From contig WBUL01000003.1 in NCBI GenBank assembly GCA_008933735.1, forward strand, positions 248,001 through 312,000: a stretch of 64,000 nucleotides of DNA, read 5' to 3'. The stretch comes from Anaerolineae bacterium. Lineage in GTDB: Bacteria; Chloroflexota; Anaerolineae; Aggregatilineales; J027. The stretch's first letter is position 1. The number at the start of each line of letters is the position of its first letter. Below are positions 56,630 through 64,000 of this stretch, piece after piece. The translations under genes were made by a program, and so were the position numbers. A model generated the notes under the pieces. It did no database searches, had not been told where the DNA came from, and saw only the letters and a list, made by a program, of their open reading frames with translations.

Positions 56630-57601
56630 TTATTTGCCGAGCTTTTCTTTGAAGACTTTCGTTAATGCAGGCAAAAGTTCAAACAGATCCCCGACAATGC
56701 CGTAAGTAGCAAGCCCAAAGATCGGCGCATCGGCATCTTTGTTAATCGCCACAATGGTTTTGCTGGTACGCATTCCCGCCTGATGCTGAATCGCACCGGA
56801 AATTCCTGCCGCAATGTACAAATCCGGACTGACGACCTTGCCGGTTTGCCCAACCTGATGTTCGTAGGGAATCCATCCTGCATCGACAGTTGCTCGACTC
56901 GCGCCAACTGCCGCGCCGAGGACTTCCGCCAGTTCCCGGATAGGCGCGAATCCTTCCGGTCCGCCCACACCGCGCCCCCCGGAGACGATAATCGCTGCGT
57001 CGGAAAGGCTGACCTTTCCCACGCTTGCCTCAAAACTTTCCACCTTGCTGGCAATATCGCTTTCTGCCAGCACCGGTGATGCGCTGATCACATTCCCACT
57101 TCGGGAAGCATCGGGTTCATTGGGCGTAAAAGCGCGTCCCCGCAGGGTAGCAAACTGCGTGCCATCACTGACGATTTCAATTGTGCTGAGGACTTTGCCG
57201 GAATAGACGGGATGCACTGCCTTGAGCCTGCCACCTTCCAGGCTCAGTTCCGTGCAGTCCGCCAGCAGCCCTTTATCCAGATCAGCCGCTGCTCCGCCCA
57301 TGATCTCGCGTCCCCGTGTGGTATGCCCCGCCAGTACAATGTCCGGGGTGTTATCCTTCACGATTTTCGTCAGCAGTGCCACATACGGTTCAAAGCGGAA
57401 GGTTTCCAGCGTCTCGTCATCAACTTTGATAATTTCATCCGCACCTGCATGGAACGCTGCCTTCACGACCGCATCCACGTTTTTTCCAAAAACCAGCCCG
57501 GTGATCTTCCCGCCAAGAGTCCCCGCCGCCCCAAGCGCCTCGCGGGAAGGCTGCACCAGCACACCATCAAAATGTTCCAGCCAGACAAAAACAGAGGTCA
57601 T
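56630..57601 (-). CDS. etfA: Electron transfer flavoprotein alpha subunit
   Basis: 323-residue FAD-binding subunit that passes electrons from acyl-CoA dehydrogenases to the respiratory chain. N-terminal half begins FVWLEHFDGVLVQPSREALG; the C-terminal FAD domain has IIVSGGRGVGGPEGF, GASRATVDAGWIPYEHQVGQTGK and the ribityl/adenine motif YIAAGISGAIQHQAGM. It overlaps etfB by four bases, normal for this heterodimer. No ETF:quinone oxidoreductase gene is seen in the window. Confidence 0.96.
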   Translation of the reverse strand: MTSVFVWLEHFDGVLVQPSREALGAAGTLGGKITGLVFGKNVDAVVKAAFHAGADEIIKVDDETLETFRFEPYVALLTKIVKDNTPDIVLAGHTTRGREIMGGAAADLDKGLLADCTELSLEGGRLKAVHPVYSGKVLSTIEIVSDGTQFATLRGRAFTPNEPDASRSGNVISASPVLAESDIASKVESFEASVGKVSLSDAAIIVSGGRGVGGPEGFAPIRELAEVLGAAVGASRATVDAGWIPYEHQVGQTGKVVSPDLYIAAGISGAIQHQAGMRTSKTIVAINKDADAPIFGLATYGIVGDLFELLPALTKVFKEKLGK

Positions 57602-58377
57602 AACACTTTATCCTCGAATAACTTCTCAACCAGTTTACGAGCCTTCTCGTCAGCGGAGTCACCGTCAATCATCTGGACTTTGCCAGCCCGTTCAGGTGGA
57701 TTCTGGTACGCGGACACCTTCACGCCAGGGAGGCCAAAATCGACCCCCAATGCCGCCCCGTCCCACACGGGAATTTCAGCTTTGGAGGCTTTGCGGATGC
57801 CCATAAACGACGGGTATTTAGGTTCATTGATGTCCTTGACGACGCTGATCACCGCAGGCAGTTTGCCAGCCACGACCTGCTTGCCCTGTTCAACCAAACG
57901 TACGACTTTGATGGTTTTACCTGCGAAGTCGATTTCCTGAATTTTGAATACGGAACCGATGACATTCCAGCCAAGTTTGCGCCCAACCTGATACACATGC
58001 TGGTCTGTGCCTGTATCCGCCTGTTCCTTACCAAAAATGACCAGATCAACATCGCCCAGCTTCTGCACAGCAGCGGCAACAGCACGGCTGTATTGCAGGC
58101 TGTCGGCATTTGCCAGGGTGCTGTCCCAGACCCGGATTCCCTGGTCACAGCCAATGGCTAATCCCTGCTTGACAGCTTCATTGTGGGCCTCTTCACCCAC
58201 TGTGAGGACGGTGGTTTTGATGTTATGGGCTTCTTTTAATAAAACGGCTTCTGTGACGGAATATTCATCCCAGGGATTAATCACCATGGCCTCTTTCCAG
58301 GTGACATTTCCGCTGCCATCAACCGTAACCTTCGCGGCGGTATCTGGCGTGCTCTTAGTAACCACTACGACATGCAA
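57598..58377 (-). CDS. etfB: Electron transfer flavoprotein beta subunit
   Basis: 259 residues, AMP-binding subunit. Motifs NPWDEYSVTEAVLLKEAH, the ETF-beta signature around VRLVEQGKQVVAGKLPAVISV, and PKYPSFMGIRKASKAEI are conserved. It is downstream of the acyl-CoA dehydrogenase gene (72 bases) and coupled to etfA. Confidence 0.96.
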   Translation of the reverse strand: MHVVVVTKSTPDTAAKVTVDGSGNVTWKEAMVINPWDEYSVTEAVLLKEAHNIKTTVLTVGEEAHNEAVKQGLAIGCDQGIRVWDSTLANADSLQYSRAVAAAVQKLGDVDLVIFGKEQADTGTDQHVYQVGRKLGWNVIGSVFKIQEIDFAGKTIKVVRLVEQGKQVVAGKLPAVISVVKDINEPKYPSFMGIRKASKAEIPVWDGAALGVDFGLPGVKVSAYQNPPERAGKVQMIDGDSADEKARKLVEKLFEDKVL

Positions 58378-58449
58378 CGCTTCTCACTCCTAAAACTAAT
58401 GAAGATAATTTTGTGGGATGGACGTGCCGCCCGTCCCGCGATTCACTTC

Positions 58450-59673
58450 TTAAGCGGTCTGCGGTTCTTCCAGCCAGGTATCCGGATCATAAGCGGGCAG
58501 CTCGCAGCGCAGCGGCTTGTTTTCCCGATAGCCGAGCGCAAAATCCGCCTGCATCAACTGGTGAATCTCGCTTGTGCCTTCGTAGATGACTGCGCCTTTG
58601 CTGTTCCGCAGATAACGCTCCACCGGATATTCATCGCTAAAACCATACGCGCCATGAAGCTGCACGGCTTCCAGTGCCGCCTTGACACTCATGTCGGTTG
58701 CATACCATTTTGCCATGCTGGTTTCACGGGTGTTGCGGATCCCCTGGTTTTTCATCCATCCTGCTTTCAAAACAAGCAACTTGGCAGCATCATACCACTG
58801 CTGCATATAAGCGATTTTTTGTTTGATGAGCTGGTGATCCGCAATCGGTACGCCGAAGGTCTGGCGCTCCTTGCTATATTTGATGCTTTCTTCCAGGCAG
58901 GCACGAATCAGCCCGACTGCGCCGGCCCCAACAGTGTAGCGTCCGTTGTCCAGCGCTCCCATCGCAATATAGAAACCTTCCCCTTCTTCGCCAAGGCGGT
59001 GACTGACAGGGACTTCGACATTCTCCATATTAACCCAGCCAGTGGAACCCGCCCGGACACCGAGTTTGCCGTGTATATCCCCGGTGGTGACCCCCTTCAT
59101 ATCGCTGGTCACGATGAAAGCGGTCATCCCTTTGGAAGCGGGTCTGGCTTCAGGATCGGTTTTAGCGATGACCAGAAAATGATGGGCTTTGGTCGCCAGA
59201 CTAATCCACATTTTCTCGCCGTTGAGAATGTAGACATCTCCCTGTTTTTTGGCAGTCGCACGCATATTGGCGACATCGCTGCCCACGCCGGGCTCAGTCA
59301 GGCCAAATCCGGCGTATTTTTCACCCTGCGCCTGTGGTACGAGAAAGCGCTGTTTCTGTTCCTCTGTTCCCCATTGAAGCAGGGACAGACTGTTGAGACC
59401 GGCGTGAACGGACATGATTACCCGCAGCGTGGTATCCACCCGCTCCAATTCTTCGCATACCAGACCCAGGGTAATGTAATCAAAACCCTGCCCGCCATAT
59501 TTTACTGGAATGTTAATGCCGAGAATGCCAAGCTCCGCCATGCGGGGCAGGATGTCGGGATTCATCTGCTGTTTACGATCCCACTCGCCAATGGTGGGAT
59601 ATACTTCCTTCATCACAAAATCGTGCACCATTTTTTGTGCAGCGATTTGTTCGGGGGTTAGTGAGAAGTCCAT
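58450..59673 (-). CDS. Acyl-CoA dehydrogenase
   Basis: FAD enzyme of 407 residues that introduces the alpha-beta double bond in acyl-CoA. FAD/substrate motifs are [33 protein letters not shown] and the catalytic-glutamate region [16 protein letters not shown]. It begins [20 protein letters not shown], typical of butyryl/short-branched-chain enzymes. Together with EtfAB it forms a beta-oxidation or amino-acid degradation unit; chain-length specificity is not clear. The gene has its own extended -10 promoter. Confidence 0.93.
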   Translation of the reverse strand: MDFSLTPEQIAAQKMVHDFVMKEVYPTIGEWDRKQQMNPDILPRMAELGILGINIPVKYGGQGFDYITLGLVCEELERVDTTLRVIMSVHAGLNSLSLLQWGTEEQKQRFLVPQAQGEKYAGFGLTEPGVGSDVANMRATAKKQGDVYILNGEKMWISLATKAHHFLVIAKTDPEARPASKGMTAFIVTSDMKGVTTGDIHGKLGVRAGSTGWVNMENVEVPVSHRLGEEGEGFYIAMGALDNGRYTVGAGAVGLIRACLEESIKYSKERQTFGVPIADHQLIKQKIAYMQQWYDAAKLLVLKAGWMKNQGIRNTRETSMAKWYATDMSVKAALEAVQLHGAYGFSDEYPVERYLRNSKGAVIYEGTSEIHQLMQADFALGYRENKPLRCELPAYDPDTWLEEPQTA

Positions 59674-59712
59674 GAGCTACCTTTTTATCAAATACTCATT
59701 TAATTCCCGCAA

Positions 59713-59721
59713 ATTATAACA
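59713..59721 (-). promoter_or_regulatory. Extended -10 promoter of the acyl-CoA dehydrogenase/Etf operon
   Basis: On the minus strand the sequence is TGTTATAAT: a perfect -10 hexamer preceded by the TGn extension. No good -35 is present at the normal distance, as is usual for extended -10 promoters. The start codon is about 40 bases downstream. Confidence 0.6.
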
Positions 59722-59735
59722 TGACCAACCAGACG

Positions 59736-59744
59736 TGCTATAAT
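59736..59744 (+). promoter_or_regulatory. Extended -10 promoter of the receiver/TPR operon
   Basis: TGCTATAAT is a perfect extended -10 box. It covers the ATG at 59743, which therefore cannot be the start codon; the GTG at 59776 lies properly downstream of the predicted transcription start. Confidence 0.65.
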
Positions 59745-59775
59745 GGTCTCCTGGATCAGCCATGGGAGAGAGTCC

Positions 59776-60240
59776 GTGTCCGAAGATACCCAGAAATCGA
59801 CGCCTGATGTGACCAAGGAGGCTTTTAAAGATAAAAAAGTCTTGATTGTTGAGGACGCCATTGAACTGGCAGAGGTGATTCAAGCCACTCTTGAGCGAAT
59901 GGGCTTTAAAGTTTTCCATGAAACACACGGCATGAAGGCCCTGGAGCTTTTTAAGAACAACCGCCCTGACGTGGTGCTGCTGGATATTGGCCTGCCAGAT
60001 ATGATTGGTTGGAAGGTTCTGGACGCCATCCGTGAGGTTGATAAAGATAATCGTCCCTATGTGGTGGTCATCACCGCCTATGGCGACCCCGCCAATCGTC
60101 TGACCGGAAAACTGCAAGATGTGGACAGCTACCTGATTAAGCCGTTCATGCCGGACAAAGTAGAACAGGTGATTGGCAAACTGTTTGGTGTCGAAGATTC
60201 CAAAGACGGCAGCAGTGCGGAAAGCACGACCGCCAATTAA
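59776..60240 (+). CDS. Single-domain response regulator
   Basis: 154-residue CheY-like receiver. A GTG start at 59776 is chosen: GGGAGAGAG stands at 59764-59772, and the ATG at 59743 lies inside the -10 box. Motifs: LIVEDAIE, phospho-acceptor Asp in VVLLDIGLPD, Thr in VVITAYGD and Lys in YLIKPFM. A short disordered leader and tail frame the domain. It is followed by a TPR protein gene that starts inside or just after its end. Confidence 0.9.
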   Translation: MSEDTQKSTPDVTKEAFKDKKVLIVEDAIELAEVIQATLERMGFKVFHETHGMKALELFKNNRPDVVLLDIGLPDMIGWKVLDAIREVDKDNRPYVVVITAYGDPANRLTGKLQDVDSYLIKPFMPDKVEQVIGKLFGVEDSKDGSSAESTTAN

Positions 60241-61492
60241 TTTTCTTCTGGTGCAGTTGGTAACGCGGTTGAGCCTATTGGCCGCGTTTTTGTTTGTGCT
60301 GACTCTCGTCGATAACCAGAGAAAAAATCCCTCTCCTTCGATTCAGCCTACTGATAATCTTGACTTACAGCTTGTTCGGCTCTACCAACGCACCAACGGA
60401 CAGTGGACAGACGCCGATCAGGAGGAATTAAACCGCCTCCTCACGGCTCAGAATAATATTGAAATGATTTCTCGCCGTCTGCCATTCACGTCATCCCCAT
60501 CGGTTCCGGTACTGTGGGCGGTAGCGCGGCAGCAGCGTGCCATGCAGGACTGGCAGCAGTTGGAACAAACCCTGAGGACAATTCTTTCCAGTGATCCGGC
60601 ACACACAGGGGCAAATTTGTGGTTGGGGCTGCTTCTGCTGCCGGATACAGATGGGGTCCGCCATGTTCAGATTGCCAGCAGCACCCCGCATGAACAACAA
60701 CCCCTGGCGGCGGCTGTGCTGGGGATCGTTTCCGTGGAAGGATATACCCCAGCAGATGTCGCCCTGCGGCTTGTGGAAGCGGGTGAATGGGCGTTTGCTG
60801 AACGTTTCCTGACACAGCAGATTGAGCAAAACAACCTGGATGCCTGGGCCTATGCCTATCGTGGATATGTGCGTGACCAGCAGAACAGGGATGGCCTTTC
60901 GGATATCCAGCAGGCCATTTCCCTTGAGCCAACACTTTCCATCGGCTTTTACATGCTTGGACTGCATGAGCGTAGTGCGGGCAACCTTCCCGCCTCTCTC
61001 AATGCACTGCAAGAAGCCTATTTACTTGAGCCAGACAACCCGGCGCTGGCTGCGGAAGTCGCCGCCGGTTATCAACTGGCACAGGACAGGGAATCAGCAG
61101 AAGAATGGTTTGGTTTAGCCGTGTCTCTCGCGCCGAACGATGTACGCTTTGTGCGCTTACAGGCAGCCTTTTATGCTGAAAACGCTTATCTACTGGACGG
61201 GCGCGGTCTGGACTTCATCCAGAACGCATCGGAGCAGTACCCTGAGGATGTACATCTGCTTGCCAGCTTGGGACGCGCTTATCTTGAAAATGAGAGGTTG
61301 GCGGATGCGGAAACCGCGTTGCAGCGGGCGCTTTTGCTCGCACCGGAGGATGCCCGCACCCGCTATTTTCTGGGGAATCTGGCAGAAAACCAGGGAAACA
61401 TCATCGCCGCCCTTGAGCATTATTCGGCAGTCATTCTCACGAAGAATCCCTATACCGAACAGGCGCTTGAGGCGTTGCGCCGTCTCTCTTAA
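60215..61492 (+). CDS. Membrane-anchored TPR-repeat protein
   Basis: About 425 residues. A basic N-terminus and one membrane helix (LSLLAAFLFVLTLV) lead into helical repeats. Tetratricopeptide motifs include WLGLLLL, AWAYAYRGYVRDQQNRDGLSD, LGLHERSAGNLPASLNALQEAYLLEPDNP, LGRAYLENERLADAETALQRALLLAPEDA and YFLGNLAENQGNIIAALEHY. The start is uncertain: GTG at 60215 keeps the basic leader, GTG at 60251 avoids overlap with the receiver gene, and neither has a good ribosome-binding site. Likely a scaffold in the cell envelope; partner unknown. It ends convergently with the sensor kinase, sharing TTAA. Confidence 0.8.
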   Translation: MRKARPPINFLLVQLVTRLSLLAAFLFVLTLVDNQRKNPSPSIQPTDNLDLQLVRLYQRTNGQWTDADQEELNRLLTAQNNIEMISRRLPFTSSPSVPVLWAVARQQRAMQDWQQLEQTLRTILSSDPAHTGANLWLGLLLLPDTDGVRHVQIASSTPHEQQPLAAAVLGIVSVEGYTPADVALRLVEAGEWAFAERFLTQQIEQNNLDAWAYAYRGYVRDQQNRDGLSDIQQAISLEPTLSIGFYMLGLHERSAGNLPASLNALQEAYLLEPDNPALAAEVAAGYQLAQDRESAEEWFGLAVSLAPNDVRFVRLQAAFYAENAYLLDGRGLDFIQNASEQYPEDVHLLASLGRAYLENERLADAETALQRALLLAPEDARTRYFLGNLAENQGNIIAALEHYSAVILTKNPYTEQALEALRRLS

Positions 61493-64000
61493 TGCCCGTT
61501 CAGATTTTTGGCTTTAGGCAGGTCAATATGGAAGGTTGATCCTTTGTCAGGTTCACTTTCCAGCCAGATGTGCCCGCTATGGGCCGTCACCACGCTTTTG
61601 ACCAGCGCCAGCCCCAGCCCTGTACCGCCAAACCGTCGAGTCGTACTGCTGTCCACCTGATAAAATCGCTGGAAAATCTTGTCGTGCTCTACCGCTGGAA
61701 TGCCGATCCCGAAATCTTTGACGCTGAGCTGCACCACTGGCCCACTGCTGTCCTGCGCGGTAATTTCGATATGGTTTGAACCGGGTGAAAACTTGATGGC
61801 GTTGTCTATTAACGCCTCAATGGCTTCGCTCAACCGTACCACATCCCCGGCGATTAAAGGCAGATTCGGGGGGATGCTCATGTCGATACGGATGTTGGCC
61901 TCGGCGGCCTTGGGCGCCATATTTCGCACTGCCATCGCCACCACACGATCTAGCTGCAAGGCACGCAGATTCAGATTATCCGGCGTGGCCTGCACCGCCA
62001 CCATATCTTTGATCAGATCGGCGAGGTGCTGGGTCTTCCGCATGAGGATGTTCAAGGTGTCCTGCTGTTCCGCAGTGGTGGGGCCAAAGGCTTCATCCTG
62101 CATCAAATTGACGTACCCCAGGATATGTGTTAATGGGGTACGCAGTTCATGAGAGATATTTTGCAGCAGGTCATCTTTCAACTGGTCGATTTTTTTCAAC
62201 TCGGTGTAGGCGGCTTCCAGGGCGGCAGCACGCTGTTCCAGCGAACTGTAAAGCTGAGAGTTTTCTATGGCGTTGCCTACGACATTGGCAATGCCCTGAC
62301 ACAGCGACACATCACTCGCATCAAAATGCAGATCAAAACCGGAGCGCACCAGTTTGAGAACACCAGCAGGTTTTCCCCGGATAAAGAGCGGCACAAGCAG
62401 CAGGGTTTTCCCGCCAATTTGCTGCATAAAATCCAATTCTGCCGGATCCTCTTTTAATGCTTCAGTACTCATGGTGGACGGCTCACTGTTCCGCACGGTA
62501 TACGCCATTGATTTATAATCGTTTAACCGCCACATCCGGCCAGAATCTTCTGTCCACAGCAAATGACCACTCTGACGCAGCAAATGAATCGCGTTTTCGG
62601 CTGGCGACCAGGCACCAATTTCAATCCAGTTGGCATAGGCCGTTTTTCTAATCTGCTGAGCGAGGGTATCTAAATTCTCCTGCTCATACCAGGCAGCGTC
62701 AGAAGTCGCCAGAACGTGCTCGCGCCAGCCTTCTATGATCTGTTCTACTAATTTAACGTGTTTAACATGGAAACGAACGTCGCTTTTCTCCGTGCATATG
62801 GTCACCAGCCCACTAATCTTGCCATCAATGACCATTGGCACATGCAGCATTGAGCGCCAGCCATGTTCCTGCATCTGCTTGTATTCAGGATGCTGCGAGG
62901 TCATGTCCTCCAATGTCAGCGCAGTGGGCTTGCCGGTGTTTAAAACAGACTGCTTGCTGGGCCAGGCCGAAAGCGGGTGCACTGGCCCATTGATGGGGAG
63001 CCAGTACGCATCCGCAACCTGCGCCAGCGACATGAAATGGCTTGCGTCACGTTCCCAGGAAGTGATAATCACATGTTCGAGATGGAGCGCATTGATCAAA
63101 CGTTGGGCGATACGCTGCAAAATCGATCCGAAATCCAGAGTCGAAGAAACAGCGGCACTAGCATCCAGCAGGGTGCTGACCTCCGTTAAGCGGCGCTGAG
63201 TCTGTTCAAACAAGCCGGCGTTTTCAATGGCGATACCCGCCGTCGCCGCCAGACTTTCCAGGATTTCGAGGTCGTATCGGTCAAACACCCCTTCCTGCTT
63301 GTTGATGACTTCTACGGCACCGATGATCTCCTCATTCACCAGCAGCGGTGCGGCGATAATCGTGTGCGCGGGGATGCCGCACTGGGTCAGATAATTTGCC
63401 TGGAAGGATTTCTGGCGTTTCAGGTCATAAATCAATTTGGCTTGCCCATCCGACACTACCTGCCCGGCAACTCCTTCGCCCTGACGGATTCGGATGCCCT
63501 GGGTATTACCTTCCCCTTTGCAAGCAACGGAAACCAGATCGTCGTTATGAATCGGGTCACACAGGAACAGGGTAGCGTGAACCCCATTCACAGTTTCCAG
63601 GGCCGTATTCAGGATGATGTCAATCACCTCATCCTGAGTCAATGCGGAAGTGATCGCATGGGTGGCTTTGTTCAGTGCCTTAAGCCGCGCTGCCTGTATT
63701 TCCAGTGTGTGCTCGCGGCGGTTCACTTCGGTCATATCGGTTAATACAACCACCGCATGATTATTATCGCCCTGCTGAGTCAGCACATGGGACATCAGCA
63801 TGGGGACGGTTTTGCCCATGCGCGTCAAAATATCCTGGGCAAAAGACAGGGTTGTACCGCGTGTCTTTGTCAGACTGGTTCTGACCATTTCCCGGCGGTC
63901 TTGGGGAAACAAAATTTCGATTCGCTGCCCATATAACTCTACACGCTGATACCCGGTCACCAGACACAGTCGGTTGTTCACATAGGTCATGCGGGTGTCT
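61489..64000 (-). CDS. Multidomain PAS/GAF sensor histidine kinase (5' truncated by window edge)
   Basis: At least 836 residues; the frame is open through the right end, so the N-terminus is missing. Visible order: C-terminal part of a PAS domain (VTGYQRVELYGQRIEILFPQ, VVVLTDMTEVNRREHTLE), three GAF domains (about 110-260, 280-430 and 450-590), HisKA with LLQNISHELRTPLTHILGYV and HATPase with IDNAIKFSPGS, KDFGIGIP and GTGLGLALVKSVV. No membrane segment is seen in this part, so it may be cytosolic. It is convergent with the TPR gene; the receiver at 59776 is a possible, non-adjacent partner. Confidence 0.92.
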   Translation of the reverse strand, partial: DTRMTYVNNRLCLVTGYQRVELYGQRIEILFPQDRREMVRTSLTKTRGTTLSFAQDILTRMGKTVPMLMSHVLTQQGDNNHAVVVLTDMTEVNRREHTLEIQAARLKALNKATHAITSALTQDEVIDIILNTALETVNGVHATLFLCDPIHNDDLVSVACKGEGNTQGIRIRQGEGVAGQVVSDGQAKLIYDLKRQKSFQANYLTQCGIPAHTIIAAPLLVNEEIIGAVEVINKQEGVFDRYDLEILESLAATAGIAIENAGLFEQTQRRLTEVSTLLDASAAVSSTLDFGSILQRIAQRLINALHLEHVIITSWERDASHFMSLAQVADAYWLPINGPVHPLSAWPSKQSVLNTGKPTALTLEDMTSQHPEYKQMQEHGWRSMLHVPMVIDGKISGLVTICTEKSDVRFHVKHVKLVEQIIEGWREHVLATSDAAWYEQENLDTLAQQIRKTAYANWIEIGAWSPAENAIHLLRQSGHLLWTEDSGRMWRLNDYKSMAYTVRNSEPSTMSTEALKEDPAELDFMQQIGGKTLLLVPLFIRGKPAGVLKLVRSGFDLHFDASDVSLCQGIANVVGNAIENSQLYSSLEQRAAALEAAYTELKKIDQLKDDLLQNISHELRTPLTHILGYVNLMQDEAFGPTTAEQQDTLNILMRKTQHLADLIKDMVAVQATPDNLNLRALQLDRVVAMAVRNMAPKAAEANIRIDMSIPPNLPLIAGDVVRLSEAIEALIDNAIKFSPGSNHIEITAQDSSGPVVQLSVKDFGIGIPAVEHDKIFQRFYQVDSSTTRRFGGTGLGLALVKSVVTAHSGHIWLESEPDKGSTFHIDLPKAKNLNGH

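Noticed and set aside
58372..59661. Plus-strand open frame of 429 residues opposite the acyl-CoA dehydrogenase gene
   Set aside because: The minus-strand frame has all acyl-CoA dehydrogenase motifs; the plus-strand frame has no recognisable domain or ribosome-binding site.

Overview
The window is an ordinary-looking chromosomal segment of a free-living, plant-polysaccharide-using heterotroph of moderate GC content. The mix of genes fits a member of the Chloroflexota (Anaerolineae-like): many sugar ABC importers, a type 2 isopentenyl-diphosphate isomerase, Hanks-type kinase/PP2C/FHA signalling, a Roadblock protein and a Ras-like GTPase, and electron-transfer flavoproteins. That placement is inference from gene content, not from a marker-gene comparison. 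I saw no rRNA, tRNA, CRISPR array, transposase or phage gene, and no stretch over 300 bases lacks a gene.

Layout. 1-525: 3' end of an isomerase gene. 729-8649 (+): a LacI-regulated oligosaccharide operon (regulator, binding protein, two permeases, GH3 glycosidase, GH8 exo-oligoxylanase-like enzyme), most simply read as xylo-oligosaccharide uptake and breakdown. 8707-18589 (-): a SorC-regulated operon (lipoprotein, ribose-type ABC importer, RbsD/FucU protein, split transketolase, FGGY kinase). Its binding protein is an in-frame tandem duplication with a 626-bp perfectly identical core. The enzyme set resembles the transketolase route for branched pentoses such as apiose. 18712-20321 (-): a small lipoprotein and HemW.

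20439-26959 (+): a compact signalling block with a soluble Ser/Thr kinase carrying a PQQ-type beta-propeller, a PP2C phosphatase, a J-domain/von Willebrand A fusion, a zinc-ribbon/FHA protein, a small unknown protein, an OmpR-type regulator and a Ras-like GTPase, followed by Hsp20. This is the best candidate for an undescribed system here. 27547-35914: a GntR-regulated sugar or sugar-acid locus with four SDR dehydrogenases, a third sugar importer, an SMP-30-type lactonase and a VOC protein. Two of the SDR genes share a 249-bp perfect inverted repeat flanking the regulator. 35941-42356: a DMT exporter and a peptide/nickel-type ABC importer with fused ATPases. 42490-45637 (-): adenosine deaminase, CTP synthase and a Roadblock protein.

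45799-53574 (-): a tightly overlapping housekeeping operon (putative beta-propeller-independent lectin-fold membrane protein, a truncated copy of its C-terminal domain, MtaB, HIT, YqeY, PgpH, YbeY, DgkA and a TIM-barrel-like membrane protein). 53749-56568 (+): a sensor kinase with two receiver proteins. 56630-59673 (-): EtfA, EtfB and an acyl-CoA dehydrogenase. 59776-61492 (+): a receiver protein and a TPR protein. 61489-64000 (-): a large PAS/GAF sensor kinase truncated by the window edge. A recurring regulatory theme is a stem-loop immediately after every solute-binding-protein gene that is followed by more genes of its operon.
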